A stretch of DNA of 64,000 bases from Methylotenera sp. (GTDB lineage Bacteria > Pseudomonadota > Gammaproteobacteria > Burkholderiales > Methylophilaceae). Below the pieces are notes generated by a model. That model ran no database searches, was not told the DNA's origin, and saw nothing but the letters and a program-made list of their open reading frames with translations. Of this stretch, positions 1-8,965 are shown piece by piece. The translations under genes and the position numbers were made by a program. Numbering within the stretch: position 1 is the first letter of the stretch; each line of letters begins with the position of its first letter. The stretch lies in the NCBI GenBank assembly GCA_030693535.1, contig JAUYAL010000078.1, positions 62,001 through 126,000 on the forward strand. The letters run 5' to 3'.

Positions 1-31
1 ATCAAATTATTAAGAGCTTAGGAGAATTCAA

Positions 32-262
32 ATGGCAAGAGAAATGTACAAACGCCGCCGTTACTGCCGTTTTTCAGCAGAAGGTATCAAAGAAGTGGAT
101 TATAAAGATGTGGATTTATTGAAAGATTTTATTTCAGAAAACGCAAAAATCATCCCAGCACGTATGACGGGCACTAAAGCACGTTATCAACGTCAATTAA
201 CGACAGCTGTTAAGCTTGCTCGCTTCTTGGCTTTGCTTCCATACACAGATAAACACCAATAA
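32..262 (+). CDS. rpsR: 30S ribosomal protein S18
   Basis: Small-subunit ribosomal protein of 76 aa, the normal S18 length. It binds 16S rRNA in the platform of the 30S subunit, next to S6. The N-terminal basic stretch KRRRYCRF and the later [18 protein letters not shown] segment are typical of S18. A GGAG ribosome binding site at 21-24 precedes the ATG. L9 follows after 12 bases, the usual rpsF-priB-rpsR-rplI arrangement, so the start of that operon probably lies just upstream of the window. Identification is secure. Confidence 0.97.
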   Translation: MAREMYKRRRYCRFSAEGIKEVDYKDVDLLKDFISENAKIIPARMTGTKARYQRQLTTAVKLARFLALLPYTDKHQ

Positions 263-274
263 TCGGAGGCTACC

Positions 275-724
275 ATGCAAATTATTTTATTAGAAAAAGT
301 GGGTAACCTAGGCAATTTGGGTGATATCGTAAAAGTTAAAGATGGTTATGGCCGTAACTTTTTGATTCCACAAGGTAAAGCAAAACGCGCTACAGAAGCT
401 AACAAAGCTGAAATCGCTGCTCGCCGTGTTGAATTAGAAAAACAACAAGCTGCAATCTTAGCTGCTGCGCAAGCGCGTGGTGAAAAATTGGCGGCGGTTG
501 TTATTACTATTTCACAAAAAGCTGGCGTTGATGGCCGTTTATTCGGTTCAGTAACAAATGGTGATATTGCTGAATCGTTAGTTGCACAAGGTTTTGAAGT
601 AACTAAAGCACTTGTTCGTATGCCTAATGGCCCATTGAAAACAATCGGTGACCATGCGGTAACTGTTGCATTGCACCATGATGTTGTTGTAGATATCACC
701 GTAACAGTGGTTGGCGAAGCATAA
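275..724 (+). CDS. rplI: 50S ribosomal protein L9
   Basis: Large-subunit ribosomal protein of 149 aa, the full family length. The N-terminal domain opens with [13 protein letters not shown] and carries the signature [16 protein letters not shown] long charged connecting helix (about residues 41-75) leads to the C-terminal rRNA-binding domain. A CGGAGG ribosome binding site sits about 8 bases before the ATG. It is cotranscribed with rpsR, and the operon ends at the hairpin terminator 40 bases downstream. Confidence 0.97.
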   Translation: MQIILLEKVGNLGNLGDIVKVKDGYGRNFLIPQGKAKRATEANKAEIAARRVELEKQQAAILAAAQARGEKLAAVVITISQKAGVDGRLFGSVTNGDIAESLVAQGFEVTKALVRMPNGPLKTIGDHAVTVALHHDVVVDITVTVVGEA

Positions 725-764
725 TTTGTAAAATTGCTTAGATTATTAAGCATCGCAAATAAAT

Positions 765-792
765 AAAAAAGGCTACTTCGGTAGCCTTTTTT
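765..792 (+). terminator. Rho-independent terminator of rpsR-rplI
   Basis: A perfect six-base stem GGCTAC (771-776) and GTAGCC (781-786) closes on a stable TTCG tetraloop. Six A's precede it and six T's follow. This is a textbook intrinsic terminator, 40 bases after the rplI stop and only 19 bases before the dnaB ATG. Confidence 0.9.
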
Positions 793-799
793 ATTGCGT

Positions 800-805
800 T
801 ATAAT
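800..805 (+). promoter_or_regulatory. Candidate -10 box for a leaderless dnaB transcript
   Basis: A consensus TATAAT lies six bases before the dnaB ATG at 812, and no Shine-Dalgarno sequence is visible. Standard sigma-70 geometry would place transcription start at about 812, on the A of the ATG. No good -35 box is seen; the expected site (about 777-783) falls inside the terminator hairpin. This is an inference from the sequence alone. Confidence 0.4.
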
Positions 806-811
806 CACGTC

Positions 812-2194
812 ATGGCTGACGAACAATTAGATGCATTAAAAATCCCGCCCCATTCGGTAGAAGCTGAGCAATCGGTTATCGGTGGCTTGTTGCTTGAAAA
901 TGAGGCGCTCGATAAAATTGCAGACATTTTATCAGCTAACGATTTTTATCGACACGACCATAAAGCCATTTTCCAGCATATCGGAAAACTTATAGAACAT
1001 AACAAACCCGCCGATATTGTGACGGTGGCGGAATCTTTAGAAAGCACTGCAGAGCTTTCTGGCGTGGGCGGCATTGCTTACCTAGGGGCATTAGCACAAA
1101 GCACACCAACCGCAGCCAATATAAGGCGATATGCTGAAATTGTGCATGAGCGCGCAGTAATGCGACAATTGGTGGTGGTAGGTTCTGGCATTGCAGAGAG
1201 CGCTTATGCGCCGAATGGTCGAGATGCACAGCAATTATTAGATGAAGCAGAAGCGAAGATATTCCAAATTGCTGAAGGCGGGAAAAAAAGCTCACAAGGT
1301 TTTGTGGATATTAAAATATTACTGCCACAAGTGGCAGACCGTATTGACCAGTTATTTTCACGCGACAATCCCTCTGACGTCACGGGCGTGCCCACCGGCT
1401 TTACCGATTTAGATTCCATGACTTCTGGCATGCAGGGCGGCGATTTAATCATCGTGGCAGGGCGACCGTCGATGGGTAAAACTGCATTTTCCCTTAATAT
1501 GGCGGAAAATGTCGCGCTTGATACTGGTTTACCAGTAGCCGTATTCTCAATGGAAATGGCATCTACACAGCTTGCCATGCGTATGATCGGTTCGGTCGGG
1601 CGTTTAGATCAACATCGAATGCGTACGGGTAAGCTTGAAGATGAGGATTGGGAAAAGCTCACGACGGCGTTGGGAAAGCTCAACGAAGCACCCATTTTTA
1701 TTGACGAAGGCGCAGGGCTAAGCAGCTTTGATGTGCGTGCAAGAGCGCGAAGATTACATCGACAAACAGGTAAATTAGGCTTAATCGTTGTCGATTACTT
1801 GCAATTGATGGCGGCGCCAGCAGGGAGGCAAGGTGAAAATCGCGCTACGGAAATTTCAGAGATATCACGTTCACTTAAAGCCTTGGCAAAAGAGCTTGAC
1901 TGTCCTGTAGTAGCGCTCTCGCAGCTTAATCGCTCGGTAGAGCAACGCCCAGATAAGCGCCCTGTGATGAGCGATTTACGCGAATCTGGCGCGATTGAGC
2001 AAGATGCTGATGTAATTTTATTTATCTATCGTGATGAAGTCTATAACCCTGATAGCCCAGATAAAGGTACGGCAGAAATTATTATCGCCAAACAGCGTAA
2101 CGGCCCGATTGGACGTGTGCGCTTAACATTCATTGGACAGCACACTCGTTTTGAGAACTACGCGGGCAGTGGTCATATGGCTGATAGCTATTAA
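812..2194 (+). CDS. dnaB: Replicative DNA helicase DnaB
   Basis: Hexameric 5'-3' helicase that unwinds DNA at the replication fork and recruits primase (460 aa). The N-terminal primase-interacting domain starts IPPHSVEAEQSVIGGLLLEN. The RecA-like motor has the Walker A motif GRPSMGKT near residue 217, a Walker B/DYLQLM segment and the C-terminal arginine-finger region. I take the ATG at 812 because family homology starts there; an in-frame TTG at 794 lies inside the upstream terminator region. radA begins three bases after the stop. Many relatives carry alr between dnaB and radA, but it is absent here. Confidence 0.97.
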   Translation: MADEQLDALKIPPHSVEAEQSVIGGLLLENEALDKIADILSANDFYRHDHKAIFQHIGKLIEHNKPADIVTVAESLESTAELSGVGGIAYLGALAQSTPTAANIRRYAEIVHERAVMRQLVVVGSGIAESAYAPNGRDAQQLLDEAEAKIFQIAEGGKKSSQGFVDIKILLPQVADRIDQLFSRDNPSDVTGVPTGFTDLDSMTSGMQGGDLIIVAGRPSMGKTAFSLNMAENVALDTGLPVAVFSMEMASTQLAMRMIGSVGRLDQHRMRTGKLEDEDWEKLTTALGKLNEAPIFIDEGAGLSSFDVRARARRLHRQTGKLGLIVVDYLQLMAAPAGRQGENRATEISEISRSLKALAKELDCPVVALSQLNRSVEQRPDKRPVMSDLRESGAIEQDADVILFIYRDEVYNPDSPDKGTAEIIIAKQRNGPIGRVRLTFIGQHTRFENYAGSGHMADSY

Positions 2195-2197
2195 ACA

Positions 2198-3568
2198 GTG
2201 GCTAGAGCTAAAATCATCTATAGTTGCACTGAATGTGGTGCCAGTGAACCAAAATGGCAGGGGCAATGCCCAAGCTGTATGGCTTGGAATACTTTAATTG
2301 AGAGTGTTGAAGAAACAGCTACAACCAATCGCTACGCAAATAAATATGAAGGTTTGGCGACTTCTAGCCAATTGCAAAAAATTAGCAGCATTAAAGCCGC
2401 TGATATTGAGCGAATCCCCACAGGCATTAGCGAGTTTGACCGCGTACTTGGTGGAGGCTTGGTTGAAGGCGGAGTCGTGCTGATAGGTGGCGACCCTGGT
2501 ATTGGAAAATCTACGTTGTTATTGCAGGTGCTTTGTCATTTAGGCAAGTCAGCCCAAGCCATTTATGTCAGTGGTGAGGAATCTCCTCAGCAAATCGCCA
2601 TGCGAGCTAAGCGCTTAGGTTTAGACGCTAGCGAAGTTGAGTTGTTAGCTGAAATTAACCTTGAGAAGATATTAGCTACGCTACAAACGTATAAACCCAA
2701 TATTGCGGTTATTGACTCTATTCAAACTGTGTATTCAGAAGCGCTGCAATCTGCGCCTGGCTCGGTAGCGCAGGTACGAGAATGTTCGGCGCAATTAACA
2801 AGACTCGCCAAGCAGTTGGGCATCACAGTAATTTTAGTTGGCCATGTGACTAAAGAAGGTACGTTAGCTGGGCCTCGCGTATTAGAGCATATTGTAGATA
2901 CAGTTTTGTATTTCGAAGGTGATCAGAACTCCGCATTTAGATTGATTCGTGCATTTAAAAACCGCTTTGGCGCAGTTAACGAGCTAGGTGTATTCGCCAT
3001 GACAGAACATGGCTTGCGCGAAGTCTCCAACCCTAGCGCTCTATTTTTATCGCACCACGAAGGCCAGGTGGCGGGTAGTTGCATTACCGTGACCATGGAA
3101 GGCACTCGACCGTTGTTAATCGAAATTCAAGCGCTTGTAGATGAAAGCCATGCACCTAACGCAAAACGACTAGCAACAGGACTTGAACAGAACCGCTTAG
3201 CCATGCTATTGGCAGTGTTAAATCGCCATGCTGGCATCCCGTGTTTTGACCAGGACGTATTTATCAACGCTGTTGGTGGCGTGAAAATTGCCGAGCCGGC
3301 GGTGGATTTAGCTGTGTTGCTTTCAATTGTTTCTTCTTTAAAAAACAAACCATTAGATAATAAACTTATAGTGTTTGGTGAGGTTGGTTTGGCCGGAGAA
3401 GTACGCCCCGTTCAGGGCGGGCTAGTGCGTTTAAAAGAAGCTGCAAAATTAGGTTTTACTAAAGCGATTGTGCCTAAAGCCAATGCACCTAAAGCTAAGA
3501 TTACTGGTTTGGAAGTGGTTGCAGTTGAGCGGTTGGAGCAGGCATTGAATCAATTGAGAAACAATTAA
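2198..3568 (+). CDS. radA: DNA repair protein RadA (Sms)
   Basis: RecA-like ATPase that promotes branch migration and processing of recombination intermediates (456 aa). Domains in order: an N-terminal C4 zinc finger (CTECG...CPSC), a RecA-type ATPase core with Walker A GGDPGIGKST near residue 96, the RadA-specific KNRFG motif near residue 253, and a C-terminal Lon-protease-like domain (GEVGLAGEVRPV). The start is a GTG three bases after the dnaB stop, so the two genes are very probably cotranscribed and coupled. Length and motifs are complete. Confidence 0.96.
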   Translation: MARAKIIYSCTECGASEPKWQGQCPSCMAWNTLIESVEETATTNRYANKYEGLATSSQLQKISSIKAADIERIPTGISEFDRVLGGGLVEGGVVLIGGDPGIGKSTLLLQVLCHLGKSAQAIYVSGEESPQQIAMRAKRLGLDASEVELLAEINLEKILATLQTYKPNIAVIDSIQTVYSEALQSAPGSVAQVRECSAQLTRLAKQLGITVILVGHVTKEGTLAGPRVLEHIVDTVLYFEGDQNSAFRLIRAFKNRFGAVNELGVFAMTEHGLREVSNPSALFLSHHEGQVAGSCITVTMEGTRPLLIEIQALVDESHAPNAKRLATGLEQNRLAMLLAVLNRHAGIPCFDQDVFINAVGGVKIAEPAVDLAVLLSIVSSLKNKPLDNKLIVFGEVGLAGEVRPVQGGLVRLKEAAKLGFTKAIVPKANAPKAKITGLEVVAVERLEQALNQLRNN

Positions 3569-3628
3569 TTTATATTCATGACCATAGAAATAGAAAACAA
3601 ACTAGAGAAAAAACTAGTCTAGAGATTG

Positions 3629-4978
3629 TTAATCTGAATGATTTGAAATTAAATTAGCACAAGCAATACCGCTTCTAACAGCACCTTCTATAGTCGCAGG
3701 GTAATTCGCATAAGTATAATCGCCAGCTATATATAACTTCGGCTGTAAGGTTTTATTGGTAGGCCTCGCCAAGTCTGGCGTGCAGGAGAAAGTTGCTCGC
3801 TTCTCTGCAATTACTTTATGCCACAGTGGTTTTGGGATGTTCGGAAACGCTTGGTTAAGTTCTTTGGCTATAGTTAATGCCAACTCATCATGATTCAATG
3901 ATTGATGGGGGCCTGTAGCGCTAACTATCACGGAAAATAAGCCATTTTGATTACATAGTCTACCTCTGTCAAACACCCATTGCCCTAATGTATTACTTAG
4001 GCCGCTCATGACATCAGGCAATGTTGTTTGAGGTGGATATTGTAAATATATGGTGTAAATAGGTTGATAGCCATAACTTTGCGTTTTTAAAAGCATATTT
4101 TTTAATTTGGGGATGTTACCTATTAACTTATCTAACCGTGCAGGTGGAACAGCAATAATTACATGGCTAAATAAAGATTGTCCATCGCGTGATTCTAAAC
4201 TGAAGCCAACATCATGGATAGCGAGGCTGCGAATGCGCCTGTTAAGCTTAATATCACCACCTTTAGATAGAATATATTGCGATAGTGGGTATGCAATAAT
4301 TTTTGATAAATCTAAACGTGGTAATAAAAAGTCGTTATTTTTTTTACGGCTGGTGAAAGCGCATCCTGAAAAACTGTCTTTAATTACATTTAAGAAAATG
4401 CTTGTGCTTGCTCTAGCGACTGGCGTATTGAGTGCGGCCAAACATAAAGGCTCCCATAGCATTTTAATCAGTTGGCGGCTTTGTTTTTGTTCGATTAAAA
4501 AAGATTCCAGTGGTTTGTCATTGGCAATTTGATAGTGTGTCTTTTTTAGATAAACCATTAATTTAATGGCCGCAACACGCTCAGAAAAATATAAACCCTT
4601 GCAAGCTAATAGCCCAACGAGCATATCAAGTGGAGATGGTAAATAGTGTGCTGATTTTAATGAAAATATAGTTTCCGCCGAGCTGGATTGCATTTTAATT
4701 TTCAAAGGTTGCCTTAAAAATGCTTGATTTTCATCGACACCAACTTTGCGTAATAAGGACAAAGTTTCATGATACGCGCCTAGTAAAATATGTTGTCCAT
4801 TATCAAGCAAATGCATCAGACTATTATTTTCTACCAGCACAGTACGAGCCCTCCCGCCTAGTTGTGAACTGGAATCAAAAATGGTGACCTGAAAACCACG
4901 ATCAACTAGTGCTACAGCCGCACTTAAGCCTGCGCAACCGCCACCAATAATTGCGATATGTGTATTAGAAATAGCCAG
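3629..4978 (-). CDS. hpnE: Hydroxysqualene dehydroxylase HpnE (FAD-dependent)
   Basis: FAD-dependent amine-oxidase/desaturase-type protein that reduces hydroxysqualene to squalene, the last step of the HpnCDE route. The first ATG/GTG/TTG in frame (GTG at 4840) would delete the dinucleotide-binding motif IGGGCAGLSAA that the DNA encodes at about 4910-4960. The reading frame continues upstream to the hpnD stop, where only ATA, CTG (4978) or ATT are available. An AAAGG lies 7 bases before the CTG, so I place the start there (449 aa). The C-terminal IAGDYTYANYPATIEGAVRSG is the conserved FAD-contacting end. It is third in the hpnC-hpnD-hpnE operon. Confidence 0.88.
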   Translation of the reverse strand: MAISNTHIAIIGGGCAGLSAAVALVDRGFQVTIFDSSSQLGGRARTVLVENNSLMHLLDNGQHILLGAYHETLSLLRKVGVDENQAFLRQPLKIKMQSSSAETIFSLKSAHYLPSPLDMLVGLLACKGLYFSERVAAIKLMVYLKKTHYQIANDKPLESFLIEQKQSRQLIKMLWEPLCLAALNTPVARASTSIFLNVIKDSFSGCAFTSRKKNNDFLLPRLDLSKIIAYPLSQYILSKGGDIKLNRRIRSLAIHDVGFSLESRDGQSLFSHVIIAVPPARLDKLIGNIPKLKNMLLKTQSYGYQPIYTIYLQYPPQTTLPDVMSGLSNTLGQWVFDRGRLCNQNGLFSVIVSATGPHQSLNHDELALTIAKELNQAFPNIPKPLWHKVIAEKRATFSCTPDLARPTNKTLQPKLYIAGDYTYANYPATIEGAVRSGIACANLISNHSD

Positions 4979-4981
4979 TAT

Positions 4982-5818
4982 TTAACCTTTAACCCACACG
5001 TGAATAGCTAGGTAGAGCTTACGAAGTGTACCTAATGAAGTGCGTGAGCTCAATACCTTTTGAGCACCATCTGATTTAATTTCGCGCAATAGGGTACGGT
5101 ATATTGCCGCCATCATCAAGCCAACGAGTTGGTTCTTTTTGTCTTCACTAGGCAGTTCATTTAAAGCGCGGTCATAATAACTCTCGGCGCGTTCGATTTG
5201 GTAATCTAGTAATTGTTTTACCGCATCAGTTTCACGGTTGTTTAAAATATCATCTTCAGTGACATTAAACTTTGTTAATTCATCTAGTGGTAAATAGATA
5301 CGATTCCGCCGAGCATCTTCACCTACATCACGAATAATATTGGTTAATTGAAATGCCAATCCTAAATTATGCGCAAACTTAATCGTTTTGCGGTTATTAA
5401 AGCCAAATATCTGCGCTGAAAGTAAACCGACAACACTGGCAACACGATAACAGTAAAGTTGTAACTGCTTAAAGTCTTCATAACGATTGAAGTTTAAGTC
5501 CATTTCCATACCATCAATAATCTCAATAAAGTGTTCAGCATCAAGATGGTAGGTTTTAATCGGCCCCAATAGCGCTTTAGAAACAGGGTGTTGCGGTTTG
5601 TCTTGATAAAGACTTTCAATTTCTGAGCGCCACCAGTTAAGTTTTGTTAGTGCAATATTAAAATCGGTACATTCATCTGCAATGTCATCCACTTCACGAC
5701 AAAATGCGTAAAGGGCAGTAATTGCTTCTCGCTTTTGTTTCGATAAAAACATAAAGCTGTAATAGAAGCTAGATCCGCTTTGTATTGTTTTTTGTTGGCA
5801 GTATTGTTGAGGTGTCAT
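4982..5818 (-). CDS. hpnD: Presqualene diphosphate synthase HpnD
   Basis: Trans-isoprenyl diphosphate synthase of the squalene/phytoene synthase family (278 aa) that condenses two farnesyl diphosphates to presqualene diphosphate. The first aspartate-rich motif REVDDIADE is near residue 40; the second, IIRDVGEDARR, is near residue 160. Both are intact. The ATG lies five bases after the hpnC stop, in an A-rich stretch without a clear Shine-Dalgarno, which suggests coupling. A C30 carotenoid role for the family is possible, but the hpnCDE order favours squalene. Confidence 0.92.
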   Translation of the reverse strand: MTPQQYCQQKTIQSGSSFYYSFMFLSKQKREAITALYAFCREVDDIADECTDFNIALTKLNWWRSEIESLYQDKPQHPVSKALLGPIKTYHLDAEHFIEIIDGMEMDLNFNRYEDFKQLQLYCYRVASVVGLLSAQIFGFNNRKTIKFAHNLGLAFQLTNIIRDVGEDARRNRIYLPLDELTKFNVTEDDILNNRETDAVKQLLDYQIERAESYYDRALNELPSEDKKNQLVGLMMAAIYRTLLREIKSDGAQKVLSSRTSLGTLRKLYLAIHVWVKG

Positions 5819-5823
5819 TTTTT

Positions 5824-6696
5824 TTAAACTTTAAACAGCGCTTTAAAAAATATTAATAGCCAATCTACCCTGTCAAGAGTTGGTCTATGATTAAATATAT
5901 CACCGTTCACCTTACTAATCTTGCTAATGATACGTTCGCCACCTGCAATAATCATACGCATTTCAAATCCGATGCGACCGGTTAGCATACGCCCAAGTGG
6001 CTTTCCAGAATACAATAAGGCTTTTACGCGATGTAAATTAAACAGCATAAATTGCGTCCAATTTTCATCGACTAAGTTTACGCCACTTACAAAATCCTGA
6101 ATTTGAGATTCTAAAATACCAAACGCGGCCATTTCATCTTGGCATAAGTAAATACGTTGCTTACCGTCATTTTTTTTAAAATCAATGGCAATATCTTGCA
6201 AGAAATTAATGATTTGTAGAGCGGAGCAAACATTATCGGCATATTGAATATTCTGAGTATTGGATTGCTTGTAAAGATGCAGCAATAGCCTGCCGATAGG
6301 GTTTGCAGAGCGTCTGCAGTAATCTAACAGGTCATCATAATCTGCATAGCGAGTTTTAGTGACATCCTGGCTGAATGCATCTAATAGGTCATAAAAAGGT
6401 TCATAAGGCAATTTTTCAGCCTTAATCATGACCCCTAATGCAGCAAAAAAATCAGATTGTGGTTTGATATAGGCATTTAATAAATCCAACTCATCGCGGA
6501 AGTTAATTAGTAAATCTAAGCGCCGCTCTATTGTTAAATCACCTTCATCAGCAAAGTCATCTGCCTGCCTTGCAAAGCTGTAAATTAAACTTACTGGTTC
6601 ACGTAAACGTTGTGGCAAAAAGACAGATGCGACAGGAAAGTTTTCATAATGGCTGTTTACCAAAGATAAGCTTTGCGAAACGATTACGTTAGACAT
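5824..6696 (-). CDS. hpnC: Hydroxysqualene synthase HpnC
   Basis: Second squalene/phytoene-synthase-type enzyme of the operon; it converts presqualene diphosphate to hydroxysqualene. The family core begins HYENFPVASVFLPQRLREPV, followed by the first Asp motif RQADDFADE and a second one at FLQDIAIDF. I chose the ATG at 6696 (290 aa) because upstream in-frame starts (6723 and a GTG at 6813) add residues with no resemblance to the family. None of the three has a clear ribosome binding site. It is the first gene of hpnCDE and diverges from the GGDEF gene across an AT-rich spacer. Confidence 0.88.
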   Translation of the reverse strand: MSNVIVSQSLSLVNSHYENFPVASVFLPQRLREPVSLIYSFARQADDFADEGDLTIERRLDLLINFRDELDLLNAYIKPQSDFFAALGVMIKAEKLPYEPFYDLLDAFSQDVTKTRYADYDDLLDYCRRSANPIGRLLLHLYKQSNTQNIQYADNVCSALQIINFLQDIAIDFKKNDGKQRIYLCQDEMAAFGILESQIQDFVSGVNLVDENWTQFMLFNLHRVKALLYSGKPLGRMLTGRIGFEMRMIIAGGERIISKISKVNGDIFNHRPTLDRVDWLLIFFKALFKV

Positions 6697-6942
6697 TATT
6701 TTAATATGATGTGCATTCGTCATGGCGTGAGTATGCCATAAATCAGCAGTTTTTTTTACTAGATTGCTCGAGAACTTAATCACTGTAGTTAAGTGAATGG
6801 GTAATGGGACCACGAATTTATCAATTTGAAGTATAAAAATTACGCTAATATGTGAATTGAAATGATAATTAAGCTAATAATATTGCATTAAAATGTCATC
6901 CCATATGAATATCACATACTAAATAGCTTGTTCAGAGAGTTT

Positions 6943-8805
6943 ATGGATAAAAAAATGACCCCGTTGGAACTGGCTCGTCAAACTTTGGTGCAGCTTTCAA
7001 AAAGCCAAAAACCGCCAACTCCAGCGAATTATAGTCGAGTTTATACTGAGATTGCGGGAGTAGAGTCTGATTGCCACTCTACAATTCTCACTAAATCTCT
7101 GGATAACGTATTGCTTAACTTAGGTAAGCTTAGCCCCAAGTATTTAACAGCCGCTCAGCAAATTAAAACCTCAGTTAACAAGCAAGATTCAATTAGCCTT
7201 GAAGAGCAACTAATCAAACTTATTTCGATTAATGCTAGCGAGTCGAATGATGTGAATTGGCCAAGTTTATTGCGCTATCTCCTTAAGCAGCTTGATCAAA
7301 ATCATATTGGTGTGACACCAACCAGAAAAAAAGAGAGTTTAAATCGCGTTATCATTAACTTTTCTAATGACCCAAAACAATTAGGCCAAAAAATTCAGGC
7401 GCTGGTCACGTCATGGGGAGAAGGGTTGCAGGCCACTGAATCCAAAATACTCAGTGAAGCCAGCGACACAAGTGACATAAAGATATTAGAGAATGAGATA
7501 CAAACGCCATCTGCACTTAATATACCACTTCAAGCAACTGCAAATGCCGATGAGGGTCAACTACAGCTTGCAATCATATGGCGTGACTTGTTAATTAGAA
7601 CCATAACGCTAGTAATTTTGCCTCAGTTTGCAGACATCCCTGCGGCATTTAGCCGAATAGAACTGTTAATTAAACAAGCCCAAGCAGCTAACACGCTAAA
7701 AGAAGTTAATGCGCTAAGTGAGGCTTTAAAGTCCACTTTACTCAGAGCTGAAATGCAAACAGATACTCAGCATCGCATGCAGGATTCCTTAGTGCAAATG
7801 TTACGTTTACTGATATCTAGTATGAGTGAACTCACAATAGAAGATAAATGGTTGCATGGTCAAATTGCAATTGTTCAAGATATTATTTCGAAACCGCTCA
7901 ATATTGATGCGATTTACAGTGCAGAAAGTAGTCTGAAAGAACTGATTTTTAAACAATCAAATATTAAACCAGGCTTGCTTGCCGCCAAAGAAACAATTAA
8001 GGGCATGATGGCTGGCTTTATTAGTGGCTTGGCAAATATAACAGAGAGTACAGATATTTATCATCAAAAGATTAGTGGCTACCAAGAGCAAATTATAGCT
8101 ACGGAAGATATAGTTGAGTTAAACACCATCCTTCAAAACGTGGTGGGTGACATCCAAAAAATGAATTTGGAGGCACGTCATTCTCATGACGCATTTGAGC
8201 AAACGCAGAAGAAAGTAGAGGAGGCGGAAAAGCAAATCAATGAATTGACTGCCAAGCTTGATTACATTAGTGAAGTTGCGCATGAGGATTTTTTAACTGG
8301 TGCTTTGAACAGGCGAGGTATGGATGAGGCCATTGACAGGGAGTTCAATCGGGCAGATCGACATAACACACCATTATCGCTTGCGATGGTAGATATTGAC
8401 CATTTTAAGAAAATTAATGACACGTTGGGTCACTCAACTGGTGATGTAGCATTGGCGCACTTGGCTAAAGTGGTCAAAAGTGTTTTGCGTAGTACTGATG
8501 TGTTGGCACGCTACGGCGGTGAAGAGTTCGTGATTTTGCTACCTGGCTCAAAGCAAGAAGATGCGATAACTGTGGTGACTGGTATACAGCGTGATCTGAC
8601 AAAAAACTTCTTTTTGCATAACAATGAGCGTGTATTGATTACTTTTAGTGCGGGTGTAGCAGAGCGGGCGATTGGTGAGAGTTTTGATTCTATATTGCCA
8701 CGTGCCGATGCAGCTTTATATCATGCAAAGCAAACTGGCCGCAACCGTGTTGTCGGTGCAAGTTCACCACCAAATACAGCTAGTAAGGATGATGTTACAA
8801 AGTAA
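6943..8805 (+). CDS. Diguanylate cyclase (GGDEF domain, cytoplasmic)
   Basis: Protein of about 620 aa with a C-terminal GGDEF domain (last 170 residues) expected to make cyclic di-GMP from two GTP. The active site reads RYGGEEF near residue 524, an accepted active variant. Five residues upstream an RSTD matches the RxxD inhibitory site, so product feedback is likely. The preceding region is mostly helical, with a coiled coil around residues 395-440, and I recognise no sensory domain. No membrane segment or EAL domain is visible. I prefer the ATG at 6943; an ATG at 6955 is possible. Confidence 0.88.
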   Translation: MDKKMTPLELARQTLVQLSKSQKPPTPANYSRVYTEIAGVESDCHSTILTKSLDNVLLNLGKLSPKYLTAAQQIKTSVNKQDSISLEEQLIKLISINASESNDVNWPSLLRYLLKQLDQNHIGVTPTRKKESLNRVIINFSNDPKQLGQKIQALVTSWGEGLQATESKILSEASDTSDIKILENEIQTPSALNIPLQATANADEGQLQLAIIWRDLLIRTITLVILPQFADIPAAFSRIELLIKQAQAANTLKEVNALSEALKSTLLRAEMQTDTQHRMQDSLVQMLRLLISSMSELTIEDKWLHGQIAIVQDIISKPLNIDAIYSAESSLKELIFKQSNIKPGLLAAKETIKGMMAGFISGLANITESTDIYHQKISGYQEQIIATEDIVELNTILQNVVGDIQKMNLEARHSHDAFEQTQKKVEEAEKQINELTAKLDYISEVAHEDFLTGALNRRGMDEAIDREFNRADRHNTPLSLAMVDIDHFKKINDTLGHSTGDVALAHLAKVVKSVLRSTDVLARYGGEEFVILLPGSKQEDAITVVTGIQRDLTKNFFLHNNERVLITFSAGVAERAIGESFDSILPRADAALYHAKQTGRNRVVGASSPPNTASKDDVTK

Positions 8806-8845
8806 TTAGATATAATTTTGGATTAATCATGTTTATATGTCGAGT

Positions 8846-8859
8846 GCTCAAATTTGAGC
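8846..8859. repeat. 14-base perfect palindrome upstream of the mtnP-like gene
   Basis: GCTCAAATTTGAGC is self-complementary and lies 41 bases after the GGDEF stop and 107 before the next ATG. It has no T-tract, so a terminator is unlikely. An operator for a dimeric regulator is possible but unproven. Confidence 0.4.
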
Positions 8860-8910
8860 GAGTCCAGTAATCGAAAGCCCCAAAAATTTAATAAATAAAT
8901 GAGAAAGCTT

Positions 8911-8919
8911 TGTTAGAAT
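8911..8919 (+). promoter_or_regulatory. Candidate extended -10 promoter for the mtnP-like gene
   Basis: TGTTAGAAT fits an extended -10 (TGn followed by TAGAAT at 8914-8919), about 47 bases before the ATG at 8966. No convincing -35 box is seen, which is acceptable for extended -10 promoters. Confidence 0.4.
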
Positions 8920-8965
8920 CAAGTCAGCGCCATTGTATTCCTCAGTTTTTATTTGAAAGTAATGT

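Noticed and set aside
346..753. Long antisense ORFs over core genes (for example on the minus strand of rplI, tsf, fabF and ligA)
   Set aside because: They are shadows of strong coding sequences, without ribosome binding sites or recognisable domains.
794..811. Upstream TTG start for dnaB
   Set aside because: Adds six residues without homology and begins within the terminator T-tract.
3629..4840. Start of hpnE at the GTG at 4840
   Set aside because: It would remove the FAD-binding GGGCAG motif that the same frame encodes just upstream.
6697..6813. Longer hpnC start (GTG at 6813)
   Set aside because: Extra 39 residues do not resemble the family and no ribosome binding site supports it.
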